DNA of 64,000 nt from Byssovorax sp. (lineage in GTDB: Bacteria > Myxococcota_A > Polyangia > Polyangiales > Polyangiaceae): positions 22,501 to 86,500 of the forward strand of contig JANYGI010000154.1 in assembly GCA_025362495.1 (NCBI GenBank), written 5' to 3'. Under the pieces are notes generated by a model. The model had not been told where the DNA came from. It ran no database searches and was given only the letters and a program-made list of their open reading frames with translations. Shown here piece after piece: positions 1 through 7,801 of this stretch (position 1 is the first letter of the stretch; each line of letters begins with the position of its first letter). The translations under genes and the position numbers were made by a program.

Positions 1-374
1 GCGTGGACCTCGGCGAGGCGCGCCGCCGCGAAGGGGAGCGCGGCGCCGAGGCAGCCCGCGGCGTCGAGCGTGGCGCTGTCGATCCCATCGCCGCGGAGCA
101 GCCGCGCGGCGAGGCGCTGCACGTGCGCGAGGTGATCGACAAAGCGCGCGCGGAGCTCCAGGTCGCCGAGCATCGCCAGCAGCGTCGGCGAGAGCGAGAT
201 CGTGAAGGGAGCGTGGATCTCCTCGTTTCCGAGGCGATCGAGCACGTCGACGATCGGGAGGTAGCTCTCGATCAGCGCCTCGTGGAGCCAGCGCTCTTCC
301 AGCGGGCGCGCGTGCTCGGGGTGGCGCACGTACGGTAGATGCGCGTGGAGCAGGAGCGCGACGTGGCCGAGCAT
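1..374 (-). CDS. Glycoside hydrolase family 57 protein (N-terminal part, runs off the window)
   Basis: The minus strand is open from an ATG at 374 to the left edge, giving about 124 residues. They begin MLGHVALLLHAHLPYVRHPE, followed by a W-L-x-E-A-L-I-E-x-Y-L segment and then SLSPTLLAMLGD. This order is typical of the N-terminus of GH57 enzymes, the alpha-glucan branching enzyme/DUF1957 type, which act on cytoplasmic glycogen-like glucans. The start lies 10 nt after the hemC stop on the same strand, so the two genes are probably co-transcribed. No strong ribosome site is visible before this ATG. The catalytic region lies outside the window, so the exact specificity (branching enzyme or amylase) cannot be decided. 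Confidence 0.75.
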   Translation of the reverse strand, partial: MLGHVALLLHAHLPYVRHPEHARPLEERWLHEALIESYLPIVDVLDRLGNEEIHAPFTISLSPTLLAMLGDLELRARFVDHLAHVQRLAARLLRGDGIDSATLDAAGCLGAALPFAAARLAEVH

Positions 375-384
375 GGCGCCCGGT

Positions 385-1293
385 TCAGCGCGCGCCGGCG
401 TTCGACTTCAGCGTGGCGCCGAGCTCGCGACCGAGGCGCGCGGCCTCGTCTTCGGTGGTCGGGAACGGGGCGCGACGCTCGCCGCGGCGGAGGTTCGTCC
501 CGTCGGGATCGGCGAGCAAACCCCGCAAAAACATGGTGTTTCCTTCGCGCACGGCGAAGGCGGCGACGGGCAGGCGGCAGCTCCCGTCCACGGCGAGCAT
601 CACGGCGCGCTCGGCCGCGACGCAGATCGACGTCTCGACGTGAACGAGCGGCGCGAGCGCGGCGATCGCCGAGGCCGCGTCGGTGCGGCACTCGATCCCG
701 AGGGCGCCCTGGCCGATGGCGGGGAGCGAGATCTCGGGGGCGATCACGTCCGTCGCGCGGCCCTCCCAGCCGAGCCGCCGCAGCCCCGCGAACGCGAGCA
801 CCACCGCGTCGAACTGCCCCTCTGCGACCTTGCGCATCCGCGTGTCGACGTTGCCGCGCACCGGCTCGAACACCAGATCGGGCCGCGCCGATCGCAGCGC
901 GACGATGCGACGCAGGCTCCCCGTCCCGACCTTCGATCCCGGAGGCAACGTCGCGAGCGTGAGCCCGTCGCGCGCCACGATCGCGTCGCGAGGATCTTCG
1001 CGGGCGGGGATGCAGGCGATCCTCAGCGACGGCGCGAGCTCGGCGGGGACGTCCTTGATCGAGTGGACGGCGAAGTCGGCGCGCCCGTCGAGCAGCGCCT
1101 CTTCCAGCTCCTTGATGAAGAGGCCTTTGCCGCCGATGTCCTGGAGCGGTCTGTCCTGGGTCTTGTCGCCCGAGGTAACGATGTGAAGCTCCTCGATCGC
1201 GAGGCCGGGGTTCTTCGCTTCGAGCGAGCGAGCGAAGGCGCGGGACTGCGCGAGGGCGAGGGGAGAGCGGCGGGTGGCGAGGACGAGGCGCAT
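385..1293 (-). CDS. hemC: Hydroxymethylbilane synthase (porphobilinogen deaminase)
   Basis: This cytosolic heme-pathway enzyme joins four porphobilinogen molecules into hydroxymethylbilane. The 302-residue protein has normal family length. It opens with MRLVLATRRSPLALAQS and has the TSGDKTQD, FIKELEEALLDG and AVHSIKDVP motifs. Cys239 in an AERAVMLAVDGSC context is the expected attachment site of the dipyrromethane cofactor. The reading frame is open further upstream, but homology starts at the ATG at 1293. A GH57 gene follows 10 nt downstream. hemA lies 2.8 kb upstream on the same strand, separated by plus-strand accessory genes. Identification is secure. Confidence 0.96.
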   Translation of the reverse strand: MRLVLATRRSPLALAQSRAFARSLEAKNPGLAIEELHIVTSGDKTQDRPLQDIGGKGLFIKELEEALLDGRADFAVHSIKDVPAELAPSLRIACIPAREDPRDAIVARDGLTLATLPPGSKVGTGSLRRIVALRSARPDLVFEPVRGNVDTRMRKVAEGQFDAVVLAFAGLRRLGWEGRATDVIAPEISLPAIGQGALGIECRTDAASAIAALAPLVHVETSICVAAERAVMLAVDGSCRLPVAAFAVREGNTMFLRGLLADPDGTNLRRGERRAPFPTTEDEAARLGRELGATLKSNAGAR

Positions 1294-1355
1294 CGGGGCC
1301 GCGAGCGTACTACGCGCGTCTGGACGTGGCGCGAGCAAGGTCGTAGAAAAAGTCC

Positions 1356-2125
1356 ATGGCGCAGGCGGCCTTGGTGGAGAGCGAGTACGAGCGCACCGCG
1401 CGCAACCTGGCCGCGGCGCATCGCGCGGCGGACCCGGATACACAGATCATTTTCCTGGATCGTGATCCGGCCGAGCGGGAAATCCGATTGCTGGAGGTGT
1501 CCGCGTCGGCGGCGACGACGCGCGAGCTTTACCCGTTTGCCTTCGCAGAGCGGCGCGATCTGGGGATCAACTTCCCGTCGGTGGTGCTGCTCCTGAGTCC
1601 GACGGAGTGGGACGAGGTGAAGCGCGGAGAGCTGGTGTTGCCTCTCGGCGCGGGCATGCAAGAGCGCTCGCTGTCCCGCGACGTTCTGCATGCTGTTGCA
1701 GATGACGTTCGAGAAGCTGGGCAAGGCCGCGTTCGCGCGACGAACCCCGCTGGCCGCCGGGCACGCCGAGCCGCCGCATAGCCACAGGACAGCCTCGAAT
1801 CTCCTCGACTTGCTGCGCAGGAGTCCGGGCGTCGCGCCGATCGCGCCCTCGCCTGCAGTGTATGCCGCGGTCGTCGAGCTGGAGAATGCGCACCCCGACG
1901 TCGCGAAGCCAAACCCGAACCTCATACCTCCGAAGCTGCAGCAGCCGCAGCTCGAGTTACCCCGGGATTGATCCAGCGAGCGGCGCGGTGAAGTCTCCGA
2001 CGACGGATCTTCCGATCGCTCGGCGGGTTGCCGATCCGAATGATTTGATCGGCGTCGCGCTGCTGAAGTTTGCCGACGCGTTCATCAAGAATTTCGACGA
2101 GATTTTCCCGCCGCATCCGCGGTGA
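1356..2125 (+). pseudogene. Hypothetical gene broken by two frameshifts
   Basis: Three consecutive segments in three frames look like one protein. From the ATG at 1356 the first frame gives a plausible N-terminal domain with NFPSVVLLLSPTEWDEVKRG. Near 1692 the coding-like frame moves by +1 to a segment with TFEKLGKAAFAR and HRTASNLLDLLRRSPG, which vaguely resembles a HEPN-type helical domain. Near 1965 it moves by +1 again to a segment with ARRVADPNDLIGVALLKFADAF and ends at 2125. Joined, it would be about 256 residues. Each shift corresponds to one extra base or two lost. Decay is the simplest reading; sequencing error is possible. I do not recognise the family. Confidence 0.5.
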
Positions 2126-2518
2126 TCGCGCAGTTCCCGCGAGGAGCCGGCCCTCCGGTCAATCCGACGCATCCGTAGCTACGAGGATGCGGAGCCGTGG
2201 TTGGTCCAAGGCGCTCGTCGCCTTGAGCTTCGCGGTCTTCGCTCGGTGCGTTGCGCTAATTTTTGCGAGGATTCTGCACGCCGCTCCGTTCGACGCGTCA
2301 ATTTCCATGCGGCTCTTGCCCGGGGACCAGGTGGGCGCCTCGATTCTCACGAGGATCCCGCCCCCGGCGTGGTCCGTCCACGAGATCCCCGCCGCGCCTT
2401 CCATGTCCGGCGTCGTCTACCGCAAAATTTCGTCTACTTGGCCGCTTCATATTTCATCCCTGCGTTCTCGACGGTTTGATATATCGGGAAAGTCATCCCA
2501 ACGTGAAAGGTTGATCCC
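2126..2518. other. Gene-free stretch between accessory genes
   Basis: These 393 bases hold only short open frames without convincing protein character on either strand. They are visibly richer in A and T than the neighbouring coding DNA, for example around 2440-2510. The end carries a GAAAGG sequence about 10 nt before the TTG used by the next gene. I see no tRNA, repeat or clear terminator. Together with the broken gene to the left it looks like decayed accessory DNA. Confidence 0.4.
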
Positions 2519-3337
2519 TTGGTCACAATTGCCCAGTTGCCCCGCCCTGACATGGCCAAGGCCGGTCGCGAGATCATGAGTCTTCTGCAGACGCGCTCCA
2601 GCACTGGACCGGCGGAGCCCGCTCTCGACGCTTACATCGCCGAGCTCGATCCGGTCATGGCCGCGCTCGAACATGGCGTCTCGGGTCAGTCGCTCGCAGG
2701 CTCGGCGCTGAAGGCGCTCTTGGCGAAGGTGGAGGCGGCCGACATCGACGTCGACTCCTGGCTCCGTCATCACTTCTACTTCATCAGCGTCGAGGCCAGT
2801 CGGCGCGGGGGCGCCCACGTCGCCGCTGCTCGGGCCGTGGAAGCCGCCGCGTTCCCCGACGGGCTCTCGCATGTCGACGACTACATCCCCGATGAGAACA
2901 AGCTTTGCCGCGACGCGATCGCCGCGCTGCGCTCGCCGGAGCACGCCGCCGCCGTGACCGCGATCGGGCTGCCCGCGGCCTGGACTACCGCATGGGAGGC
3001 TGCCTTGAACGAGAGCGATGCTGCGTTCAACGCGGTGCAGAAGACGCGCACCGACAAGTCGATTCACGTCGTCGTTGGGCAGGACGCCGAGGTGAGCTTC
3101 GTCGACGTGATGTACCGGCTGCGGAGGTATGTGGATAGCCGCGCTTCGCGGACCGACAAGGTGAAGGTCGCGCAGGGGAAGGCGCTGCTGGCGCCTTTGC
3201 TGGATATGCTGGCCAAGGCGAAGGCCGAGGAGCGGGCGCGGGGGACGCGGAAGGAGCACGCGAAGCCGGCGGCCGAGGATAAGAGCGCTCCGGCGGCGGG
3301 GCCGGCGGAACCCGCGAAAGCGGGCAGCGGCGGGTAG
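2519..3337 (+). CDS. Hypothetical helical protein with Ala/Lys/Pro-rich tail
   Basis: The product is 272 residues and I do not recognise the family. It appears mostly alpha-helical. The central part includes SFVDVMYRLRRYVDSR, and residues from about 230 onward form a Lys/Ala/Pro/Glu-rich tail that is probably disordered. No signal peptide or membrane segment is seen. The start chosen is a TTG with a GAAAGG ribosome-site-like sequence just upstream; an ATG at 2552 is the alternative. The 291-residue protein at 40401-41276 has a similar build (helical body, disordered Ala/Pro tail), but I cannot show homology by eye. The gene lies in the accessory block between hemA and hemC. Confidence 0.7.
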   Translation: MVTIAQLPRPDMAKAGREIMSLLQTRSSTGPAEPALDAYIAELDPVMAALEHGVSGQSLAGSALKALLAKVEAADIDVDSWLRHHFYFISVEASRRGGAHVAAARAVEAAAFPDGLSHVDDYIPDENKLCRDAIAALRSPEHAAAVTAIGLPAAWTTAWEAALNESDAAFNAVQKTRTDKSIHVVVGQDAEVSFVDVMYRLRRYVDSRASRTDKVKVAQGKALLAPLLDMLAKAKAEERARGTRKEHAKPAAEDKSAPAAGPAEPAKAGSGG

Positions 3338-3433
3338 GTAGAGCGCTCTGCTCGGGGCCGGAGCCGACAGGCGCTGTGAGGGCCCGGGCTCCGGCTCTCG
3401 CTCGCATTCAAGGCCGCTACCGGGAGTCTCCAG

Positions 3434-3763
3434 ATGACGTGGTCGATGCTGTCACCGGATCACCCGGATGGATGGGAAGGATTCTCCGAATCGAAGGCCG
3501 TGTCTGCGCTCCTGTGGAGTCGCCTGCAGACATGGCACTACCTGAATTTCACATCGAGCTCGTCGATGTGGGAAGATCGTGGCGACTCCGGCGCATCGCT
3601 CTACGCCGAGTACCTCGACGAGAGAATCATCGAGCTTGGCGTGGATCTGAGCGGTGATCGCGGACCAGCCGCGGATACCCTGAACGCTCTGCTCTCCGAG
3701 CTGGAGAGGACGTTCGGGCTCCGAGTGTCTCTCGGCGATGATGAGCCTGACGAGGTGCCTTGA
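3434..3763 (+). CDS. Small hypothetical protein (109 aa)
   Basis: The product begins MTWSMLSPDHPDGWEGF and is rich in Trp, Ser and acidic residues, with no signal peptide or membrane segment. A GGGAG sequence sits about 9 nt before the ATG. The stop overlaps the next possible start in a TGATG arrangement, so translation may be coupled to the downstream reading frames. Small acidic proteins in accessory blocks are sometimes immunity or antitoxin proteins, but nothing in the sequence proves this here. Function unknown. Confidence 0.6.
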   Translation: MTWSMLSPDHPDGWEGFSESKAVSALLWSRLQTWHYLNFTSSSSMWEDRGDSGASLYAEYLDERIIELGVDLSGDRGPAADTLNALLSELERTFGLRVSLGDDEPDEVP

Positions 3764-3879
3764 TGCCGTCGGTCATCTTCCATCCCGCCGTGGTCCTGGC
3801 GCGCGGCCCCGTGTTCGCCCGCGCCGCTGCCGCGCTGGCTTTTCAGGGATTTTCATGGCAGATTTCGGCCCATGGGTAA
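3763..3879 (+). CDS. Possible 38-residue coupled ORF
   Basis: The frame starts with an ATG that overlaps the previous stop (TGATG) and ends inside the start of the antitoxin gene at 3872. The first residues, MPSVIFHPAV, resemble the beginning of ParE/RelE-type toxins, but the rest does not follow that family. It may be a translated leader or a degraded toxin fragment. Evidence is limited to the overlaps and the N-terminal resemblance. Confidence 0.25.
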   Translation: MPSVIFHPAVVLARGPVFARAAAALAFQGFSWQISAHG

Positions 3880-4090
3880 CCCCGCGCTCGACCTCGGTCG
3901 ACTCAGCCGCGACGAACAGTTCGATCTGCTCGATCAGCTCTGGGAGGCCCTCAGTCGAGACCCGAAAGCGCTTCCGTCGAGCGAGCCTCAGAAGGCCGAG
4001 CTCGATCGGCGCCTCGACGATCTCGAAGCCGAGGGACCCGTCGGCCTCACCTGGAACGAGGTTGTCTGCAAGGCGCGAGCACGTCAGTAA
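3872..4090 (+). CDS. Addiction-module antitoxin component (TIGR02574/PF09720 type)
   Basis: The 72-residue protein has the features of the short 'putative addiction module component' family: LSRDEQFDLLDQLWEAL at the N-terminus, then AELDRRLDDLEAEG, then a Trp-containing end (TWNEVVCKAR). These proteins are normally the antitoxin half of a pair with a ParE/RelE-like toxin encoded directly downstream. Here only a 17-residue reading frame follows at the coupled start, overlapping the hemA 3' end, so the antitoxin appears to be an orphan. The family call is fairly firm; whether it is still expressed is unknown. Confidence 0.8.
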   Translation: MGNPALDLGRLSRDEQFDLLDQLWEALSRDPKALPSSEPQKAELDRRLDDLEAEGPVGLTWNEVVCKARARQ

Positions 4091-4143
4091 TGACTCTTCC
4101 GCTCGTGGAAACGCCGATGCTGAGTGGCCGTCACCCCGCCTGA
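4090..4143 (+). pseudogene. Stub of a ParE/RelE-type toxin
   Basis: A TAATG overlap links the antitoxin stop to an ATG at 4090, exactly where the toxin partner usually starts. The frame reads MTLPLVETPM and stops after 17 codons. MTLP-V followed by a Pro is a common opening of ParE-like toxins, so this is best read as the remains of a deleted toxin. The stub ends 13 nt inside the 3' end of hemA on the other strand. The match is short, so the call is tentative. Confidence 0.4.
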
Positions 4144-5525
4144 CGCCCCGTGGCAGCGAGCACGATACGCCCGCTCTCCTCGAGCCCTTCGGGGTTCGAC
4201 CGCCGCTCCGTGCCACGCCCCTTGGCGACCGCCTCGACTGGCTCGCTCCCCACCTCCGGCAAATCCCAGAGCTCGCGCACGGCATCGACGTAATCCTCGG
4301 CGCGCGGATCCGCCGCGAGGCCACGCAGGCGCGTCACCGGCCCGTGAAGGAGCTTGTTGGTCATCGCCTCGATCATCATCCCGAGGGCGTCGCGATCGGC
4401 CGCGGGGAGGTGCCTGAGCTTGCCGGCGAGGCTCCGCTCCACCTCGGCGGCGAGCACCGCGCGCGTGCGCCCACGCAAACCCACGATGGCCGGAGTCAAC
4501 GCCTGCTCCAGCGTCCAGTTCAGGAACGACACGGCCTCTTCCTGGGCGATCTCCTCGGCGCGCGAGGCCTCGACCGCTCTCCCCTGGCGCGAATCGGCCA
4601 CGATCTTCGAGAGATCGTCGACGTCGTAGAGGTACACGTTGTCGAGCTTGTTCACCGCGGGATCGACGTCGCGCGGGACGGCGATGTCGATCAGGAACAG
4701 GCTGCGTCCCTTGCGGGCCTTGCGGGCGCCCTTCACCAGATCGGTGGTGATCACGTAGCGCGGGCTCGAGGTCGAGGTGATCACGATGTCGGCGTCGACC
4801 ATCGATCGTTCGAGCTCCGACCACGGGCGGGCCTCGCCGCCGACGTCGGCCGCGAGGGCCGTGGCGCGCTCGGGGCTGCGATTGACGACGATCAGGCGCG
4901 CGCCCGCTCGGACCAGGAGCTTCGACGCGGCCTCGGCCATCTCGCCGGCGCCGACGAGCAGCGCCGTGTGGCCCTTGAGCTCGCCGAAGATCTCGCGCGC
5001 GAGATCGATCGCCACGCTGGAGACCGAGACCTGGCCTTCGCCGATCGCCGTCTCGGTGCGCACGCGCTTGCCGACGCGCACCGCGCGGTGCATCGCCTTG
5101 CCGAGCGTGGCGCCGAGGGCCTTGGTCCCGCGGGCGACGTCGATCGCGTCCTTGAGCTGGCCGAGGATCTGCGGCTCGCCGATCACCAGCGAGTCGAGCG
5201 AGGCGGCGACGCGGAAGAGGTGGATGATCGCGTCGTTGCCGTGCGATTTCACCAGATGACCGTTGACGCCGCTCCCGCCCATTCCAGCGAGCACCGAGGT
5301 GACGGCCTGCGTCGCGTCACGCAGCCCATCCGGGCCAGTGCCGCGGCCGGGCGGGGCGGCGTAGACCTCGACGCGGTTGCACGTCGAGAGCACGACGGCC
5401 TCGCCGACGGCGGGGTGCGCGGTGATGCGGCCGAGCACCTCGGGCAGCGCGTCGCGCCCGATCGCCAGGCGCTCGCGCACGTCGATGGGAGCGGTCTTGT
5501 GGGAGAGTCCGACGACGACGATCAC
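4131..5525 (-). CDS. hemA: Glutamyl-tRNA reductase
   Basis: This enzyme reduces glutamyl-tRNA(Glu) to glutamate-1-semialdehyde, the first committed step of C5-pathway tetrapyrrole synthesis. The 464-residue protein starts at a GTG (5525) reading VIVVVGLSHKTAPIDVRE. It carries the nucleophile Cys49 in VVLSTCNRVEVYA, then an NADPH-binding domain (LLVGAGEMAE) and the helical dimerisation tail. Family homology begins exactly at this GTG, 5 nt after the ccsA stop, so the two genes form an operon. In many bacteria hemC follows directly; here it is displaced by about 2.8 kb. Confidence 0.96.
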   Translation of the reverse strand: MIVVVGLSHKTAPIDVRERLAIGRDALPEVLGRITAHPAVGEAVVLSTCNRVEVYAAPPGRGTGPDGLRDATQAVTSVLAGMGGSGVNGHLVKSHGNDAIIHLFRVAASLDSLVIGEPQILGQLKDAIDVARGTKALGATLGKAMHRAVRVGKRVRTETAIGEGQVSVSSVAIDLAREIFGELKGHTALLVGAGEMAEAASKLLVRAGARLIVVNRSPERATALAADVGGEARPWSELERSMVDADIVITSTSSPRYVITTDLVKGARKARKGRSLFLIDIAVPRDVDPAVNKLDNVYLYDVDDLSKIVADSRQGRAVEASRAEEIAQEEAVSFLNWTLEQALTPAIVGLRGRTRAVLAAEVERSLAGKLRHLPAADRDALGMMIEAMTNKLLHGPVTRLRGLAADPRAEDYVDAVRELWDLPEVGSEPVEAVAKGRGTERRSNPEGLEESGRIVLAATGRQAG

Positions 5526-5530
5526 CGCGG

Positions 5531-6424
5531 CTACCCTCGGGTCTCCGTGACGATCGACGAGCCCGGGAGCGAGCCGCCGCTCGGAGGGCGAAGGCCCGAC
5601 GGACGCACGAGGTAGATCACGAGGACGGCCGTGGCGCACGCGAGGCCGGCGATCGTGCCGTACGCCGCGCGACGCCCGCGCCACCCCGCGGCCGCGCGCA
5701 GCAAGAGCACGCCGGCGATCAGGAACCACGTGGCGTAGCCGAAGATGGTCCGCATCACCTCGTCGGCGCTGCCCGTCTCGAGCTTCTGCGCCCAGTACGT
5801 GCCGCTGACGATGCCCAGCGTGAGGAGCGGAAATCCAGCGACGAGGAAGCGGTGCACGGCCTGATCGAGGGTGTCGAGCGGGGGGAGGACGGAGCGCCCT
5901 GCCGGGAGCTTCTTGGCCTTGATTCGTCGCTCCTGCACCAGGTAGAGGCCAGCCGCGCCGCCGGCCAGGAGGAAGAGCGCCACGCCGAGCAGGTTGGCGA
6001 GGACGTGGAGCGTGATGAACACCGGGCTCAGCCGCGGCTCGGGCATCGGCTTGCCGAGGAAGAACGTCCCGAGGAGGAACGCGAGGCCGAGCGGCGCGAC
6101 GAGCAGCCCGAGGGCCTGGATGCGGAAGCGACGGCGGAGCGTGAGGTACGCGGCGATGGAGAAGAGCGAGGCGATCGACAGGACGAAATGAATCGAATGA
6201 ATCGGGCAGACATGGGCGACGGCGCTCGCGAGGATCACGTAGCCGGCGTGCCCGATCGCCCCGAGCGCGAGGAGCCGCGGGGCCAGGTCGGCGCGCTTCT
6301 CGTCGGTCGGATCGACGATCCCGGCGCCGCGCAACCGGGCGATCTCGAGATAGAACAGCACGCTCGCCGCCCCGTAGAAGAGGAGCGCGAGCCCGAACGT
6401 CATGGCCGAGAGCGCCTGCGTCAT
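5531..6424 (-). CDS. Cytochrome c assembly protein, CcsA/HemX family
   Basis: This is an integral membrane protein of 297 residues with about eight hydrophobic segments. It has the CcsA/CcmC-type middle region: the ITLHVLANLLGVALFLLAGGAAGLYLVQE stretch in outline, then a GTYWAQKLE-like loop. CcsA proteins handle heme for cytochrome c maturation. HemX relatives sit beside hemA and are thought to affect glutamyl-tRNA reductase levels. The location 5 nt upstream of hemA fits the HemX role, while the sequence fits the broader CcsA family. I cannot decide between the two functions. Confidence 0.85.
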   Translation of the reverse strand: MTQALSAMTFGLALLFYGAASVLFYLEIARLRGAGIVDPTDEKRADLAPRLLALGAIGHAGYVILASAVAHVCPIHSIHFVLSIASLFSIAAYLTLRRRFRIQALGLLVAPLGLAFLLGTFFLGKPMPEPRLSPVFITLHVLANLLGVALFLLAGGAAGLYLVQERRIKAKKLPAGRSVLPPLDTLDQAVHRFLVAGFPLLTLGIVSGTYWAQKLETGSADEVMRTIFGYATWFLIAGVLLLRAAAGWRGRRAAYGTIAGLACATAVLVIYLVRPSGLRPPSGGSLPGSSIVTETRG

Positions 6425-6475
6425 GGGGCTACGGTAGCGCGTTTGCGGCCGCGCGGAAGCGCAGCCGGAGCGGCC

Positions 6476-6865
6476 TCAGGCGGACTTCTGCGCGATCAGG
6501 CCGAGGAGCAGCGCCTCGTCGTTGGCCGTCGTCCCGCCGGGCGCCTGCTTGCGGTGCTCTTCGAAGGTCGCGGTCGGCGCGCCGACGAAGCCGGGGATCA
6601 CGTCGTAGGCGTTCTCGCCGATGATCATCGAGCTTTCCATGAGCTCGGCCCCGAGCTCGTTGAGGAAGGCATACGATTTCACGCGGCCGAGGAGCTCGTG
6701 CGGATCGTCGCTGCCGGTGACCTCGCGGAGCACGCGGACGGCCTCGATGATGCGAAAGCGCCGGCCTTCGCCCTTGATCGAGAGCTCGTCGTTCTTGAGG
6801 TCGACGCGGTCGTCGGCGAGCCACTCGTCGAGGGCCGCCTGGGGAAAGAAGACGCGATTGCGCAT
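6476..6865 (-). CDS. Conserved-looking hypothetical protein (129 aa)
   Basis: The product starts MRNRVFFPQAALDEWLADDRVDL, continues with ELSIKGEGRRFRIIEAVRVLREV and ends with EALLLGLIAQKSA. It is a soluble mixed alpha/beta protein with no signal or membrane segment. The well-behaved codon use and compact domain suggest a real gene, probably lineage-specific. It lies between pssA and ccsA on the same strand with short spacers (27 and 51 nt), so it may be co-transcribed with them. Function unknown. Confidence 0.7.
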   Translation of the reverse strand: MRNRVFFPQAALDEWLADDRVDLKNDELSIKGEGRRFRIIEAVRVLREVTGSDDPHELLGRVKSYAFLNELGAELMESSMIIGENAYDVIPGFVGAPTATFEEHRKQAPGGTTANDEALLLGLIAQKSA

Positions 6866-6892
6866 GGTGCGGACCGCTTATAGCACGCGTCG

Positions 6893-7723
6893 TCAGACGA
6901 CGTTGGGAGGCTCGGGGGGAGTGGAGTCGCGGGAGAGGGCGGCGCGCTCGCGGAGGCGGCCCGGCAGCTCCCACAGCGTCTCGCAGACGCCCATCATCAC
7001 GTAACAGCCGAGGAGCCACACGAGGACGAACGCCGGCTGGAGCTTGGCCGAGATGAAGGCGCTGGAGGCGGCGATCAGGCCGACGAAGATCACCGTCCGC
7101 AGGTTGGGCTTGATCTCCTTGAACGATCGGAAGCGAATGGTCGACACCATGAACGACGAGAGCACCAGGGTGACGACGAGGATCACCCAGGTGTACTCGG
7201 CCCCGCCGAGCATCCCGGCGGCAGCGTGGTTGGCCACCACGATCGACACGAGGATGCCGGCCGCGCCCGGAGTCGGGAGGCCGACGATGTACTTCGACGG
7301 CTTCGTCGGCTTGCCCGCTTCGCCCATCGTCAGGACGTTGAAGCGGGCGAGGCGGACGGCGCCCATCGCCGTGAAGATGAACGAGACGATGAGCCCGGTC
7401 GTGCCGAGTCGATGCAGCGTCCAGCTGTAAACGAGCATCGACGGGGCGACGCCGAACGAGACGACATCGGCCAGCGAGTCGATCTGGAGGCCGAACGAGC
7501 TCTGCGTCTTCGTGGCCCGCGCGACGCGGCCATCCATCGTGTCGAAGAACATCGCGAAGACGATGAGCAGGGCGGCGCGGTAATACTGGCCCTCGTCCCC
7601 GCTGGCCCGAGACGCGACCACGATCGCGTCGAAGCCACAGAAAATCGAGGACAACGTGATCAGGTTCGGTAGCAGGAAGAGCGTCTTCCTGAGATCGAAC
7701 CGGCGCTTCGTTCGCTTCGCCAT
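6893..7723 (-). CDS. pssA: CDP-diacylglycerol--serine O-phosphatidyltransferase
   Basis: The enzyme makes phosphatidylserine from CDP-diacylglycerol and serine in the inner membrane, the first step to phosphatidylethanolamine. The 276-residue protein has the CDP-alcohol phosphatidyltransferase signature D-G-x2-A-R-x8-G-x3-D-x3-D (DGRVARATKTQSSFGLQIDS, then LAD). Several membrane helices follow, with a basic N-terminus (MAKRTKRRFDLRKTLFLLPN). The N-terminal LPNLITLSSIFCGF stretch is typical of PssA rather than of phosphatidylglycerophosphate synthase. Start ATG at 7723. Confidence 0.93.
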   Translation of the reverse strand: MAKRTKRRFDLRKTLFLLPNLITLSSIFCGFDAIVVASRASGDEGQYYRAALLIVFAMFFDTMDGRVARATKTQSSFGLQIDSLADVVSFGVAPSMLVYSWTLHRLGTTGLIVSFIFTAMGAVRLARFNVLTMGEAGKPTKPSKYIVGLPTPGAAGILVSIVVANHAAAGMLGGAEYTWVILVVTLVLSSFMVSTIRFRSFKEIKPNLRTVIFVGLIAASSAFISAKLQPAFVLVWLLGCYVMMGVCETLWELPGRLRERAALSRDSTPPEPPNVV

Positions 7724-7801
7724 CGTGAGCCAGCCTCCCGCCAGAGAGCGAGGTTAACGCTGTGCGCTAACGCGGCGCAACCGGATCTGGATCCGCCGAC
7801 G

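Noticed and set aside
1685..1700. Programmed frameshift at about 1692
   Set aside because: No slippery run of bases is visible, and a second shift at about 1965 follows, so decay or sequencing error is more likely.
2159..2404. Minus-strand open frame of 81 residues
   Set aside because: No ribosome site, no recognisable domain and lower GC than real genes nearby.
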